Assembly (NCBI GenBank): GCA_905187815.1
Contig: CAJJJM010000013.1
Location: 1 to 46,818, forward strand
Direction: 5' to 3'
Source of the DNA: an uncultured Methanomassiliicoccaceae archaeon
GTDB lineage: Archaea > Thermoplasmatota > Thermoplasmata > Methanomassiliicoccales > Methanomethylophilaceae
DNA length: 46,818 nucleotides
Part shown: one piece after another, positions 16,622-24,814 of the stretch
Position numbering within the stretch: position 1 is the first letter of the stretch
Layout of the letters: every line of letters starts with the position of its first letter
Notes under the pieces: model-generated
Seen by the model: the letters and a program-made list of their open reading frames with translations, nothing else
The model's database searches: none
Told to the model about the DNA's origin: nothing
Program-made: the position numbers and the translations under genes

Positions 16622-17620
16622 ATGCAGCAGCCCTTCAATTTCAAAGTAGTCCCCAGCGGTGATGAGAACGCACGTGTCCCGGTATCGGTTGCCGGGCAGA
16701 CTATGGTCGACGTCCAGAAGATCCTGACGGACATCGGCGCCTCCATGGTGAGGCAGGAGCTGAGACTGCAGAACGACGTGCCAGCATCGCTCATGAAGAG
16801 GTTCGACCTCTCCATGTCCGCTTCTTCGGGAAGGGACGTGGACGCTGAGGCGGAGGGCGAAGACACGCTCATGCTGGACGCCCTCAACGGACTGATAAAG
16901 GAGCTGGACCTGGCGAACACCGTCGAGGCCCACGACGCCCCGGGGAACCACCGCGAGGCATTGGCCCGCAGGGAGCTCTCCAAAGACCTGCTGGCACTGT
17001 CCCAGCACCTGGAGGGGTACGACCTCTACTACGGCACCGGGGACGAGCTGAAGAAGTTCAGGCTGACCAGGAAGGACCAGCTCAGGGAGATCGCAGAGGA
17101 CCAGTCCACATCGTTCAACGGCGCGGTCATCGGCAGGATCGGACAGGACCCCGTGAGGAAGAACCGCTGGCTCATATCCAACGGGAGGGACAGCGTCCCC
17201 GTGACGTTCGCCAGCAACATCTCGACAACCGACATTCCGCTCTTCTCCGAAGCAGGCCCGATCATCGCATCTGGCACTGTCGTGGTGGATGACTCCGGCA
17301 GCGTCAAGGAGATGAGGGCCGTCATCGGCTGCTATTCATTCCCCACCGTCAAGTTCCACAGGGCGATAACCGCCACCAGGGACATCATACTCCTGAACCC
17401 CGTGGAGGCGATCCCGGGCTACAACTCGAAGAAGGGCACCTGGACCCTGGACTGCGATGCCCTCGGCATATCGATCTCCAAACCGTCCTGGGACGAGTGC
17501 GTCGTCGCATTCCACGAGTACTTCGTGTTCCTCTGGGAGACGTACGAGGAGAACGACGGCGAACTCGAAGGGGAGGAGGCGGAGGTCAGGGACTTCCTCA
17601 GGTCGCTGGCCTTCCCGTGA
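16622..17620 (+). CDS. Unrecognised protein, paralogue A of a tandem pair
   Basis: A 332-residue cytoplasmic-looking protein without signal or membrane segment. It shares with its downstream neighbour an N-terminal GELRLQ-x-DVP type segment, a central beta-rich region (GAVIGRIGQDP, then EAGPIIASGTVV and VIGCYSFP) and a C-terminal block ending KPSWDECVVAFHEYFVFLW. An acidic linker (about 66-85) separates the first two parts. I recognise no family and no catalytic motif. Transcription starts very near the ATG; no ribosome binding site is visible. Confidence 0.75.
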   Translation: MQQPFNFKVVPSGDENARVPVSVAGQTMVDVQKILTDIGASMVRQELRLQNDVPASLMKRFDLSMSASSGRDVDAEAEGEDTLMLDALNGLIKELDLANTVEAHDAPGNHREALARRELSKDLLALSQHLEGYDLYYGTGDELKKFRLTRKDQLREIAEDQSTSFNGAVIGRIGQDPVRKNRWLISNGRDSVPVTFASNISTTDIPLFSEAGPIIASGTVVVDDSGSVKEMRAVIGCYSFPTVKFHRAITATRDIILLNPVEAIPGYNSKKGTWTLDCDALGISISKPSWDECVVAFHEYFVFLWETYEENDGELEGEEAEVRDFLRSLAFP

Positions 17621-17660
17621 CCCCAGTCCCTTTTTAACGCCGTGAGTCCATACATCGGAC

Positions 17661-18632
17661 ATGGATGGCTACGTGCTTCGTGTGGTCTCCTCCGACGACC
17701 ACGACAAGGATGCCGATCAGTCGATATCGGAAGCGGTCATGTCAGACCTCGGGCTCCTGTTCAGGGAGATCTGCCGCAACATCGTCAAAGGCGAGCTGAG
17801 ACTGCAGGGGGATGTCCCCGAAGCGCTGTATTCGGGGATCGAGATCGAGGGGGATAGCTCCCTGGCCGCAGATGCCAGGAGGATGCTGCACGAGACACTC
17901 GCATATCTCGGAGGCGCCGCCGACGGGACGTTCATGAGCGACACGTTCCCGGACATAATCGGCAGGAAGGCCGTCGCCTCCGCTGTACTGAGAGTCCATG
18001 ACAGCCTCTGTGGCCATGTGCTGCTTCATGGACCTGAGGACGATGTCAGATGCTTCGGTGACATGGACGTCCTCAGGGTCACCGAGATGGCCAGGATGGC
18101 GACGCGTGCACACAACGGCGGGATCATGGGAGTCATCGTGAAGGATCCGAAACGCAGGGACCACTATGCGATAACCAGCGGGAAGGGGTTGATCCCCCTG
18201 AACTACGTCCCGACTGTCCCCTCCTACGACAGGGAGGACTTCGCCTCCGCCGGACCTGTGATCGCCATGGGGACGATAGTCAGGGACGATGACGACAACA
18301 TCGTCGAGATCAAGGCCGTGGACAACTGCTACACGTTCCCAGGCACGGTCTTCCTCAGGGGCATCTCCGCGTTCGGTGACATCGGACTCGTCTATCCGCT
18401 TGAGGGCATCCCGTCGTACTATGCGAGAACCGCGACATGGTACCTGAGATGCGAGGATCTGGGCCTCGACGCATCGGCCAAAAGCTGGGACGACTGCGTC
18501 ATGGAGTTCCACAGGCAGTTCGTCTCCCTCTGGATGTCACACAGGGACGGGTCGGCCCCGGACAACCCCCGGATCCATGAGATGCTGGACACCATGTGCC
18601 CGTTCGATCCTTCCGAGGACGGGAAGGGATGA
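17661..18632 (+). CDS. Unrecognised protein, paralogue B of a tandem pair
   Basis: A 323-residue paralogue of the preceding protein. Matching blocks are KGELRLQGDVPEALY, GIMGVIVKDPKRRDHYAI, SAGPVIAMGTIV, DNCYTFPG and KSWDDCVMEFHRQFVSLW. Similarity is moderate, so the duplication is old. A T-rich TATA-like CTTTTTAA about 30 nt before the ATG suggests separate leaderless transcription. Function unknown; the conserved Trp-Asp-x-Cys motif near the C-terminus is the best candidate for a functional site. Confidence 0.75.
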   Translation: MDGYVLRVVSSDDHDKDADQSISEAVMSDLGLLFREICRNIVKGELRLQGDVPEALYSGIEIEGDSSLAADARRMLHETLAYLGGAADGTFMSDTFPDIIGRKAVASAVLRVHDSLCGHVLLHGPEDDVRCFGDMDVLRVTEMARMATRAHNGGIMGVIVKDPKRRDHYAITSGKGLIPLNYVPTVPSYDREDFASAGPVIAMGTIVRDDDDNIVEIKAVDNCYTFPGTVFLRGISAFGDIGLVYPLEGIPSYYARTATWYLRCEDLGLDASAKSWDDCVMEFHRQFVSLWMSHRDGSAPDNPRIHEMLDTMCPFDPSEDGKG

Positions 18633-18649
18633 CCCTCCTATTTAGGTAA

Positions 18650-18666
18650 TGCGCGCAGTTTTAATA
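18650..18666 (+). promoter_or_regulatory. Promoter of rnp4-yhbY-serS with TGCGCGCA palindrome
   Basis: TGCGCGCA (18650-18657) directly precedes the TATA-like GTTTTAATA, about 40 nt before rnp4. Confidence 0.35.
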
Positions 18667-18701
18667 CAACCGCTGTAATCGGACCGCTCGGAGCACACCG
18701 T

Positions 18702-19025
18702 ATGAGCAGAAGGCGCGTCCCACAGAAGGTACTCAGCGACATCGGTCGGGAGCGCATTGACAGACTGCTGGGGCTGGCGGCGGATGCAGTCCGCGAGGAC
18801 AGGCCGGACCGTGCCAGGAGGTACGTCGGGATCGCATCCCGCGTAAGCGCCAAGACCCAGGTTCCGATGCCCAGAGACGTCCAGATATGCCGCGGATGCG
18901 GGATCCCGCTGATGCCCGGCATCAACTGCAGAGTCCGTCTGGGGAACCACATGGTGTGCATAACTTGCGGCATGTGCGGGGAGATCCGCCGCAGGCCGTA
19001 CCTGAAGGAGCAATCACATGACTGA
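18702..19025 (+). CDS. rnp4: Ribonuclease P protein component 4 (Rpp21/Rpr2)
   Basis: A 107-residue subunit of archaeal RNase P, which removes tRNA 5' leaders. It shows the family pattern ARRYVGIASRVSAK, then the zinc site CRGCGIPL...NCRVRL...CITCGMCGEIRRRPYLKE with Cys pairs about 25 residues apart. The next gene starts 8 nt before its stop, giving an rnp4-yhbY-serS operon for RNA maturation and charging. Confidence 0.92.
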   Translation: MSRRRVPQKVLSDIGRERIDRLLGLAADAVREDRPDRARRYVGIASRVSAKTQVPMPRDVQICRGCGIPLMPGINCRVRLGNHMVCITCGMCGEIRRRPYLKEQSHD

Positions 19026-19362
19026 GAAGGACGCTAGGAAGGAGCTCATGAGAAGGGCCAACGACATCAGCCCGACGGTCCATGTCGGCAAGGAAGGCCT
19101 GGACCAGGGCGTCTTCGACGAGATCGTCAACCAGCTGAAGAAGAACCGCCTGATAAAGGTCAAGGTGCTCTCCAACTCCGACGACGACGCCAAAGGGGCC
19201 GCCGAATCGATCGAGGAGGCCACAGGAGCGGTCGCTGTGGACGTTCGCGGCAGCGTCATCGTCCTCACGGACAAGCGCACATGGACGTCCCTCAGCCAGA
19301 AGAAGTTCCGAGGTGTTTTCCGATGCTCGACGTCAACGTCATCAGATCCAACCCTGACATGA
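19018..19362 (+). CDS. YhbY/CRS1-type RNA-binding protein
   Basis: A 114-residue CRM-domain protein. The start RKELMRRANDISPTVHVGKEGL, the helix NQLKKNRLIKVKVL and the late Gly-containing strand VDVRGSVIVLTDK correspond to YhbY, which associates with large ribosomal subunit precursors. It overlaps rnp4 by 8 nt and serS by 40 nt; the last dozen residues lie wholly inside the serS overlap and are low-complexity Ser/Thr. Confidence 0.87.
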   Translation: MTEKDARKELMRRANDISPTVHVGKEGLDQGVFDEIVNQLKKNRLIKVKVLSNSDDDAKGAAESIEEATGAVAVDVRGSVIVLTDKRTWTSLSQKKFRGVFRCSTSTSSDPTLT

Positions 19363-20597
19363 TCAGGACCATGCTTAAGAACAGGAACAAGGACGATGCC
19401 ATCCTCGACAGGTTCCTCGCTGCGGATTCCGAGTGGAGGGCGCTCACCGATGAGAACAACCGTCTCAGGAAGGTCAGGAACGACGTGTCCCTCCAGATCT
19501 CCAAGATGCCCAAGGGCGAGGAGAAGGACGCCCGCATCAAGGAGATGAGGGAGGTCTCCGACAAGATCAAGGCCAACGATGACAGGATGGCCGAACTCGA
19601 GGAGGTCCGCCAGGACTGCGTCCTCAACATCCCCAACATCCCTCACGAGTCCGTCCCCATAGGGAAGGACGAGCATGACAACGTCGTGGTCTACGAGAAG
19701 GGTGAGAAGAGGAAGTTCGACTTCAAACCCAAGGAGCACTGGGAGATCGCCGAGGACCTGGACATCATCGATTTCGACAGGGCCGTCAAGGTCGCCGGAA
19801 GCGGATTCTACTGCCTCAAGGGCGACGGAGCCAGGCTCGAGAGGGCTCTCATCAACTACTTCCTGGACACCCACATGGACCAGGGGTACACGGAGCTGTT
19901 CCCGCCGGTCGTGGTCAACAAGGCGGCCGTCATCGGAACCGGACAGTACCCCAACCTGAAGGACGACATGTACTACCTCGAGAGGGACGACATGTTCCTC
20001 AACCCGACTGCCGAGGTGCCCGTCACCAACCTCCTCCAGGACGAGATCCTGGACAAGAACCAGCTCCCCATCTACTGGACCGCGTACCTCCCATCCTTCA
20101 GGAGGGAGGTCGGAAAGCACGCAGACACCAGGGGGATCATCAGGGTCCACGAGTTCAACAAGGTTGAGATGGTCAACTTCGTCCTCCCCGAGAACTCCTA
20201 CGCAAGGCTGGAGGAGCTGAGGCAGAACGCCGAGGACCTGATCAACGGCCTCGGACTCCCCTACAGGGTCCTGCTGCTCTGCACCGGGGACATGAGCTTC
20301 TCGTGCTCCAAGTGCTACGACCTGGAGCTCTACGCGCCCGGAAAGGATGCGTGGCTCGAGGCATCCTCGTGCAGCAACTTCACGGATTTCCAGGCCAGGA
20401 GGGCCAGGATCAAGTACAGGCCCGAGCCCCACCTCAAGAGCGAGTTCGTCCACACCCTGAACGGATCCGGTCTCGCCCTGCCAAGGACCATGGTCGCCAT
20501 CCTCGAGAACTACCAGAACAAGGACGGCACCGTGACGATCCCCGAGGTCCTCAGACCCTACATGCGCGGACAGGAAGTCATCGACAGGCACAACTGA
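19323..20597 (+). CDS. serS: Seryl-tRNA synthetase (common type)
   Basis: Class II synthetase of 424 residues with an N-terminal helical hairpin (about 30-105) for the long variable arm of tRNA-Ser, motif 2 SFRREVGKHADTRG...HEFNKVEM, and motif 3 near LNGSGLALPRTMVAILENYQ. This is the ordinary SerRS, not the divergent zinc-dependent type found in some methanogens. The start MLDVNVIRSNPDMIR matches the family and leaves a 40-nt overlap with yhbY. Confidence 0.95.
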   Translation: MLDVNVIRSNPDMIRTMLKNRNKDDAILDRFLAADSEWRALTDENNRLRKVRNDVSLQISKMPKGEEKDARIKEMREVSDKIKANDDRMAELEEVRQDCVLNIPNIPHESVPIGKDEHDNVVVYEKGEKRKFDFKPKEHWEIAEDLDIIDFDRAVKVAGSGFYCLKGDGARLERALINYFLDTHMDQGYTELFPPVVVNKAAVIGTGQYPNLKDDMYYLERDDMFLNPTAEVPVTNLLQDEILDKNQLPIYWTAYLPSFRREVGKHADTRGIIRVHEFNKVEMVNFVLPENSYARLEELRQNAEDLINGLGLPYRVLLLCTGDMSFSCSKCYDLELYAPGKDAWLEASSCSNFTDFQARRARIKYRPEPHLKSEFVHTLNGSGLALPRTMVAILENYQNKDGTVTIPEVLRPYMRGQEVIDRHN

Positions 20598-20614
20598 TCC
20601 GTAAGGACAATCAT

Positions 20615-20640
20615 GCCGGTCCCTCGGGACCGGCTTTTTT
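20615..20640 (+). terminator. Terminator of serS operon
   Basis: GCCGGTCC-CTCG-GGACCGGC stem followed by six T residues, 18 nt after the serS stop. Confidence 0.75.
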
Positions 20641-20674
20641 ATTAAGAACAAGGAGAGCCCGTCCGAAGACGGGC
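20641..20674 (-). terminator. Terminator of iron-sulfur flavoprotein gene
   Basis: On the minus strand GCCCGTC-TTCG-GACGGGC with a UUCG loop, followed by TCTCCTTGTTCTTAAT. Confidence 0.6.
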
Positions 20675-20683
20675 ATTAGGTTT

Positions 20684-21235
20684 TCAGAATTTGCCGGCCA
20701 GCTCAGCAGCCTGTGCCATGACGTCGGCGTTGTCCTTGGCGGGACCCTTTCCGGTGGCCTCGCTGTAGTTGATCTCGCCGATGCACTCCATCTTGAAGTA
20801 TCCGGCCATGACGCGCTTGATTCCGTTTACGATGTCATCGGCGCCTGCACCGGATCCGCTGGTGACCACAGGGACGAACTTGAGTCCGGGTTTGATGCAG
20901 CAGGAGAAGTCTCCGCCGAGGTACCCGTACATCCTGTCCTCGAAGCACCTGTACTGTCCGGTGGGCTGTCCGAAGTAATCGGGTGTGGCGAGGATGAGCC
21001 CGTCGCACTCCTTGATGGCATCCAGGACGGGGGTCAGACCGTCCTTCCTGATGCAGCCCTGTCCGGCCTTCTTGCATCCCATGCACGCCTGGCATCCCTT
21101 GAACTCGAGGGTGTTGACGTTGAAGATCTCCACATCGTTCCCTTTGGCCTTCGCCGCCTCAGCCATCTTCTCGACGATGGCTACGCAGTTTCCGGCTTTC
21201 CTGGGACTCGCAATGACTGCTACGATTTTCGACAT
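20684..21235 (-). CDS. Iron-sulfur flavoprotein / NADPH-dependent FMN reductase family
   Basis: A 183-residue flavodoxin-fold protein: ASPRKAGNC is the FMN phosphate loop, and the compact cysteine motif CQACMGCKKAGQGC (CX2CX2CX6C, about 50-63) matches Isf proteins of methanogens, which pass electrons from ferredoxin to oxygen or peroxide. LATPDYFGQPTGQ is also typical. The start MSKIVAVIAS was chosen over an upstream ATG (21286), because a TATAAA at 21266-21271 predicts transcription from about 21242. Confidence 0.88.
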   Translation of the reverse strand: MSKIVAVIASPRKAGNCVAIVEKMAEAAKAKGNDVEIFNVNTLEFKGCQACMGCKKAGQGCIRKDGLTPVLDAIKECDGLILATPDYFGQPTGQYRCFEDRMYGYLGGDFSCCIKPGLKFVPVVTSGSGAGADDIVNGIKRVMAGYFKMECIGEINYSEATGKGPAKDNADVMAQAAELAGKF

Positions 21236-21265
21236 AGTATCGATAGAAATCACTGTCTGATGTTC

Positions 21266-21271
21266 TATAAA
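21266..21271 (-). promoter_or_regulatory. TATA box of iron-sulfur flavoprotein gene
   Basis: TTTATA on the minus strand, about 31 nt before the ATG. Confidence 0.4.
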
Positions 21272-21311
21272 ACTGTTTCTGAACATACCTACAATCGCAG
21301 GTACGACCTAC

Positions 21312-22451
21312 TCATATCCTGAGACGGTCCAGGTCCTCGACGAGTCTCTGGGCACCGATGCCGCGACCCTTTTCGATGAGCTTGTCGCGGATCCCCCTCT
21401 CGCCCTCCAGCAGCGTGTTGGATGAGATCCCGTACCTGCGGGATATGTTGGCCTCCATGTAAGCCGCCATCAGATCGCATGCCTTGAGGTCCGATCCGTT
21501 CCTCCTGCCGAACCCGGGGATGTCCACGTCCGTGAATGGCTCGTAGACCATATGGCGGAACTCTTCCCTCCACCCCTCCTCCAGCAGGGGCATGATCTTC
21601 GATTCCACCAGGTCGTGCTCATATCCCTCCAGTATGGCCGCCAGACCGTCCACGTTCTCCTTGATGGGCGATATGACGTCCTTCGTCAGGACCTCGGGGA
21701 GATCGTGGAAGAGGCCGCTGTAGAAATCATTGTAGACCTCCCTGTCGGAGGAGCCTGCATCCAGATCGCGCAGGTACATCATGTCGGCTACCATCAGTGA
21801 ATGTCCGAGGACCGTGGTCTTGGGGATGCGCGGCGTCCTCGCCCAGCGCTGCTGGAACCTCAGCTGGCCGATGAGGTCGATGAAGTCGAACGTCTCCTCT
21901 GAGTCCATGAGCCTCCTGACGCCGACGAGATCCATGTGCTGGCCGATCTGCTCGTCGATCTCTGCTCTCGTCTGCTCGATCCCATACAGCGAGCGGTTGG
22001 AATCATAGATGAGGTTGAACTCCCATCTTGTCGCCAGATAATGGGCGGCACGGATCACCGCATCCTCCGGAGTGGATTTGGGATCCGACAGATAGACTGC
22101 GAAACGGGACCTGAATCCGGGATCCGAATCCGGGACGAGACGATCGAACTCGGAGAGGACGTAGTCGTTGACCGGTCCGCGCCTCTCGGATGTTATCCTG
22201 TGGAAGACCTGCGGCTTGAGATCGGTGAGCACCGCCCTCTGGATGAACGAGAACATCGTGTGCTCTATGACCAGACGCCAGTCAATCGGGTTTCCGGCAG
22301 ACTCCTCGAACTTGGCGAGAACCCATGCGATGGCGGCCTTATGCGCCTGCTTGTCAAGCTCGGTGAGGTCGACCGGACGCATGTGATCGTTCCAGCGGTT
22401 CATGTTCGCCGAGTTGAAGAAGAGGTAGAGAATCTCAGCGTTGAGTGCCGG
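21312..22451 (-). CDS. HD-domain hydrolase (YfbR/COG1896-like)
   Basis: About 379 residues with an HD metal-dependent phosphohydrolase domain in the second half: HSLMVADMMY supplies one His, SGLFHDLPEVLTKDVISPIK the His-Asp pair. Bacterial YfbR relatives hydrolyse deoxynucleoside monophosphates, but this protein is about twice their length, with an N-terminal helical region. An ATG at 22499 would overlap the upstream gene by 41 nt; TTG at 22451, preceded by GGGAG, avoids the overlap and keeps the conserved LNAEILYLFF block, so I prefer it with modest certainty. Co-directional with the small membrane protein gene. Confidence 0.8.
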   Translation of the reverse strand, partial: PALNAEILYLFFNSANMNRWNDHMRPVDLTELDKQAHKAAIAWVLAKFEESAGNPIDWRLVIEHTMFSFIQRAVLTDLKPQVFHRITSERRGPVNDYVLSEFDRLVPDSDPGFRSRFAVYLSDPKSTPEDAVIRAAHYLATRWEFNLIYDSNRSLYGIEQTRAEIDEQIGQHMDLVGVRRLMDSEETFDFIDLIGQLRFQQRWARTPRIPKTTVLGHSLMVADMMYLRDLDAGSSDREVYNDFYSGLFHDLPEVLTKDVISPIKENVDGLAAILEGYEHDLVESKIMPLLEEGWREEFRHMVYEPFTDVDIPGFGRRNGSDLKACDLMAAYMEANISRRYGISSNTLLEGERGIRDKLIEKGRGIGAQRLVEDLDRLRI

Positions 22452-22458
22452 CAACGTA

Positions 22459-22758
22459 TCACTGCTCCCGACCCTTGGTGAGATCAGTGATCGTCGCATC
22501 GCCGGCGGGGGCGGAGTAATCCTCGTCGAGGATGTAGAAGAAACCGTCCTCGTCCTCCTGGCTCTCGTTCTGCCTGACCTCGGTGCTGAGACTCCTGTTC
22601 ATCAGGTACAGCATCGCATATCCGATGACGAGCAGTATGACCCCGATGACGAACACCACCTCGAACGCGGCGCTGGGGCTGAAGACATAGCCGACGAATC
22701 CGACCAGCATTAGTATGAATCCCAACGCCGAAGCGAGCAGGAGGTACTTCGATTCCAT
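22459..22758 (-). CDS. Small two-span membrane protein
   Basis: About 99 residues: two hydrophobic segments (about 5-25 and 31-52), then an acidic soluble tail. No family recognised. ATG 22758 is chosen; a GTG three codons upstream is possible. It is directly upstream of the HD hydrolase gene and may tether or regulate it, but nothing in the sequence proves this. Confidence 0.65.
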   Translation of the reverse strand: MESKYLLLASALGFILMLVGFVGYVFSPSAAFEVVFVIGVILLVIGYAMLYLMNRSLSTEVRQNESQEDEDGFFYILDEDYSAPAGDATITDLTKGREQ

Positions 22759-22840
22759 CAGACCCACAACTCGGTTCTTCTATTTGATGGGTGGTCCGTC
22801 GGACACTCTTGCGCGCGACTAAAAGGGTGCATGCGCAGGT

Positions 22841-22848
22841 TTTTATAT
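22841..22848 (+). promoter_or_regulatory. TATA box of Sec61-beta gene
   Basis: TTTTATAT centred 26 nt before the ATG, so the message is predicted to be leaderless. TGCATGCGCA lies just upstream (22828-22837). Confidence 0.5.
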
Positions 22849-22870
22849 GGACCGCAGATAACGAAGCCCC

Positions 22871-23038
22871 ATGGCAAAGAAGAACGACTCGGGATTCCAG
22901 TCCTCCGCGGGTCTGATGAGGTACTTCGACACCGAGAACGAGAAGGGAGTCAGGATCAGCCCTCGCGCAGTCGTGGGAATCGCCATCGGACTCATCGTCA
23001 TCGTGATGCTTCTCCAGGTCTTCGTCCCCCTCAACTGA
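22871..23038 (+). CDS. Preprotein translocase subunit Sec61-beta
   Basis: A 55-residue tail-anchored protein: a polar N-terminus with FQSSAGLMRYFDTE, then GVRISPRAVVG and one transmembrane segment (about 35-52). The AGLMRYFD...I.P..V pattern is the archaeal Sec61-beta signature. It joins SecY and SecE in the membrane channel. The gene is short and easily missed; a TATA box 26 nt upstream supports it. Confidence 0.9.
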   Translation: MAKKNDSGFQSSAGLMRYFDTENEKGVRISPRAVVGIAIGLIVIVMLLQVFVPLN

Positions 23039-23156
23039 GCGGAACGGGACTTTTATCTATGAACGCCCCAGCGGATGCTGGGACTCCATTTTTCATTTCT
23101 ACGGCCGCCTGTAGCGACCGCAGTCATCGAACGTGATGCCGATATAGGCAGTGAGA

Positions 23157-23182
23157 AAATGCAGAAAGGGGGCCGAAGCCCC
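23157..23182 (-). terminator. Terminator of the antiporter gene
   Basis: Minus-strand GGGGC-TTCG-GCCCC followed by CTTTCTGCATTTTC. A further dyad GACAGGG-5 nt-CCCTGTC (23201-23219) overlaps the antiporter stop codon. Confidence 0.55.
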
Positions 23183-23208
23183 TGAGATGGTTTCTTGGGA
23201 AGACAGGG

Positions 23209-24510
23209 TCAGACCCTGTCCTCTGGAAGGATAGTGTATTCCTCGTGGTACTTCTTCCTGAACAGCCTCGCGACTATCGGCGGGGCTATGATGGTTGTAA
23301 CCACCGACATGAGGACTATGACCGCATACAGGTCGGTGGACATGTAACCGGATGCAAGACCGATCGAGGCGATGATGATACCCACCTCACCCCTCGGAGC
23401 CATTCCGACACCTATGATGTTGAAGGACTTCATGTCGATGCTCTTGTCACCGATCTTGGCACCCAGACCGCATCCGATGTACTTGGTGAGGATGGCGACC
23501 ACGATGATCAGTACGGCCAGCAGTATGACGGACGTGCTCGTAAGAGAGCTCAGGTCGACCTGGAGACCGACGTTGAGGAAGAAGAAGGACAGCATGAACG
23601 TGGTGATCGAGTCGAACTTGTGCTCGAGGTCCCACTCCCAGGCGTAGTCCGCAAACAGCATCCCTCCGAGGAACGCGCCGATGATCGCGGCGAGCCCGAT
23701 GTACTCCGCGAACGCAGACATGAACAGACAGACGATGAGTGCGAGGACGAACTTGTTGATGGAGCGATAGACCTTCCCCTCGGCTTCGACCTTGCGCCTG
23801 CGGGCATCGAAGTAATCGTATATCCTAGGGACGACCCACTTACACACGGCTATGATGGCCAGGACGAAGATGACCGCCTGAAGGGTGATGGATGCGATGC
23901 TACCGATGGACAGCTCGCCGGAGTCGGCCATGCCCTTGACTATCGCCAGGACGATCATCCCCAGAACATCGTCTATGACGGCGGCGGCGATGATGATGCG
24001 GGCCTCCTTGGTATCCATCAGATGCAGGTCCTTGATGATCCTGGCGGTTATTCCGACGGATGTGGCCACCATCGCCGCACCCATGAACATCGCATGGTTC
24101 AGATTGCTCAGGTCCTCGTACATCAGGATGATCGCGAATCCCGCTATGAACGGAAGGATGACACCTAGGATGGCGCACAGGAGGGCGGGCCTCCCGGATC
24201 CGAGAAGGTCCTTGACCTTGGTCTCCAGACCCACTGTGAACAGGAGGAACACCACTCCCAACTCTGCCATGGCATAGATTATGTGATAGACGTCGCTGCC
24301 GGCTTCGGCCCCCTCTCCGGGTTCGGGCATGGTAATTCCCAGCGATCCCATGAGGGACCAGTCGCCGAAGGCGAGATTTGCCACCACGATTCCGATGACG
24401 ATCTCGCCTATCAGACCTGGCAGACCGAACCTGGAGACAATCGCGGAGCCCAGGCGTGCTAGAAGGAACAGCACAGCCAGTGCGATCAGCAACTGCAACA
24501 GGAATTCCAT
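23209..24510 (-). CDS. CPA2-type Na+/H+ (or K+/H+) antiporter
   Basis: A 433-residue membrane protein with about 12-13 hydrophobic segments. Hallmarks of monovalent cation:proton antiporters 2 are FTVGLETKVKDL, the MVATSVGITARI segment and the paired acidic residues in AAAVIDDVLGM (about 198-208) that carry ions. The C-terminus stops after the last segment, so no regulatory TrkA/RCK domain is attached. CCTAAATAG at 24531-24539 (minus strand) is 24 nt before the ATG, implying a leaderless message. Which cation it moves cannot be read from the sequence. Confidence 0.92.
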   Translation of the reverse strand: MEFLLQLLIALAVLFLLARLGSAIVSRFGLPGLIGEIVIGIVVANLAFGDWSLMGSLGITMPEPGEGAEAGSDVYHIIYAMAELGVVFLLFTVGLETKVKDLLGSGRPALLCAILGVILPFIAGFAIILMYEDLSNLNHAMFMGAAMVATSVGITARIIKDLHLMDTKEARIIIAAAVIDDVLGMIVLAIVKGMADSGELSIGSIASITLQAVIFVLAIIAVCKWVVPRIYDYFDARRRKVEAEGKVYRSINKFVLALIVCLFMSAFAEYIGLAAIIGAFLGGMLFADYAWEWDLEHKFDSITTFMLSFFFLNVGLQVDLSSLTSTSVILLAVLIIVVAILTKYIGCGLGAKIGDKSIDMKSFNIIGVGMAPRGEVGIIIASIGLASGYMSTDLYAVIVLMSVVTTIIAPPIVARLFRKKYHEEYTILPEDRV

Positions 24511-24521
24511 GTCACGACATG
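24508..24521. promoter_or_regulatory. Dyad over the antiporter start codon
   Basis: CATGTC-AC-GACATG spans the ATG and predicted transcription start of the antiporter gene, a position where a repressor could block transcription. Confidence 0.25.
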
Positions 24522-24539
24522 ACTTAATGTTCTATTTAG

Positions 24540-24814
24540 GCTCTTGGGGTTTTGGATTCGGTTGCCTCTCGCAATCGACGTGACCCCTCTGCTCCGGGAA
24601 AAGACATGTCCCTGCTGGAAGGATGCGGCGATGGCCGTGAGTATCGCCGCATCGGATGGTCCTCAGAATCACATGAGGCATGGGCCCGGATGCGTTGACA
24701 TTGGAGCCAACGGACCGATTTGACAAGAAAATGGAAGTACCCGCCCGACGGGGATTCCGTCGGACGGTAATGGGCCAGGACCCGGTTTCTCGGATGTGCA
24801 TTTCTTCTTGTTTC
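24540..24814. other. Gene-free stretch with three predicted hairpins
   Basis: No credible protein is seen here. It holds an 11-bp perfect stem GATGCGGCGAT / ATCGCCGCATC (24622-24653), a small CGTTG/CAACG stem (24693-24712), and the CCGCCCGACGG / CCGTCGGACGG stem (24741-24767), the last being a likely terminator for the acidic-protein operon. The first two could belong to a small structured RNA. Confidence 0.35.
24741..24767 (-). terminator. Terminator of acidic-protein operon
   Basis: On the minus strand CCGTCCGACGG-AATCC-CCGTCGGGCGG (one mismatch), then GTACTTCCATTTTCTTGTC. Confidence 0.5.
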
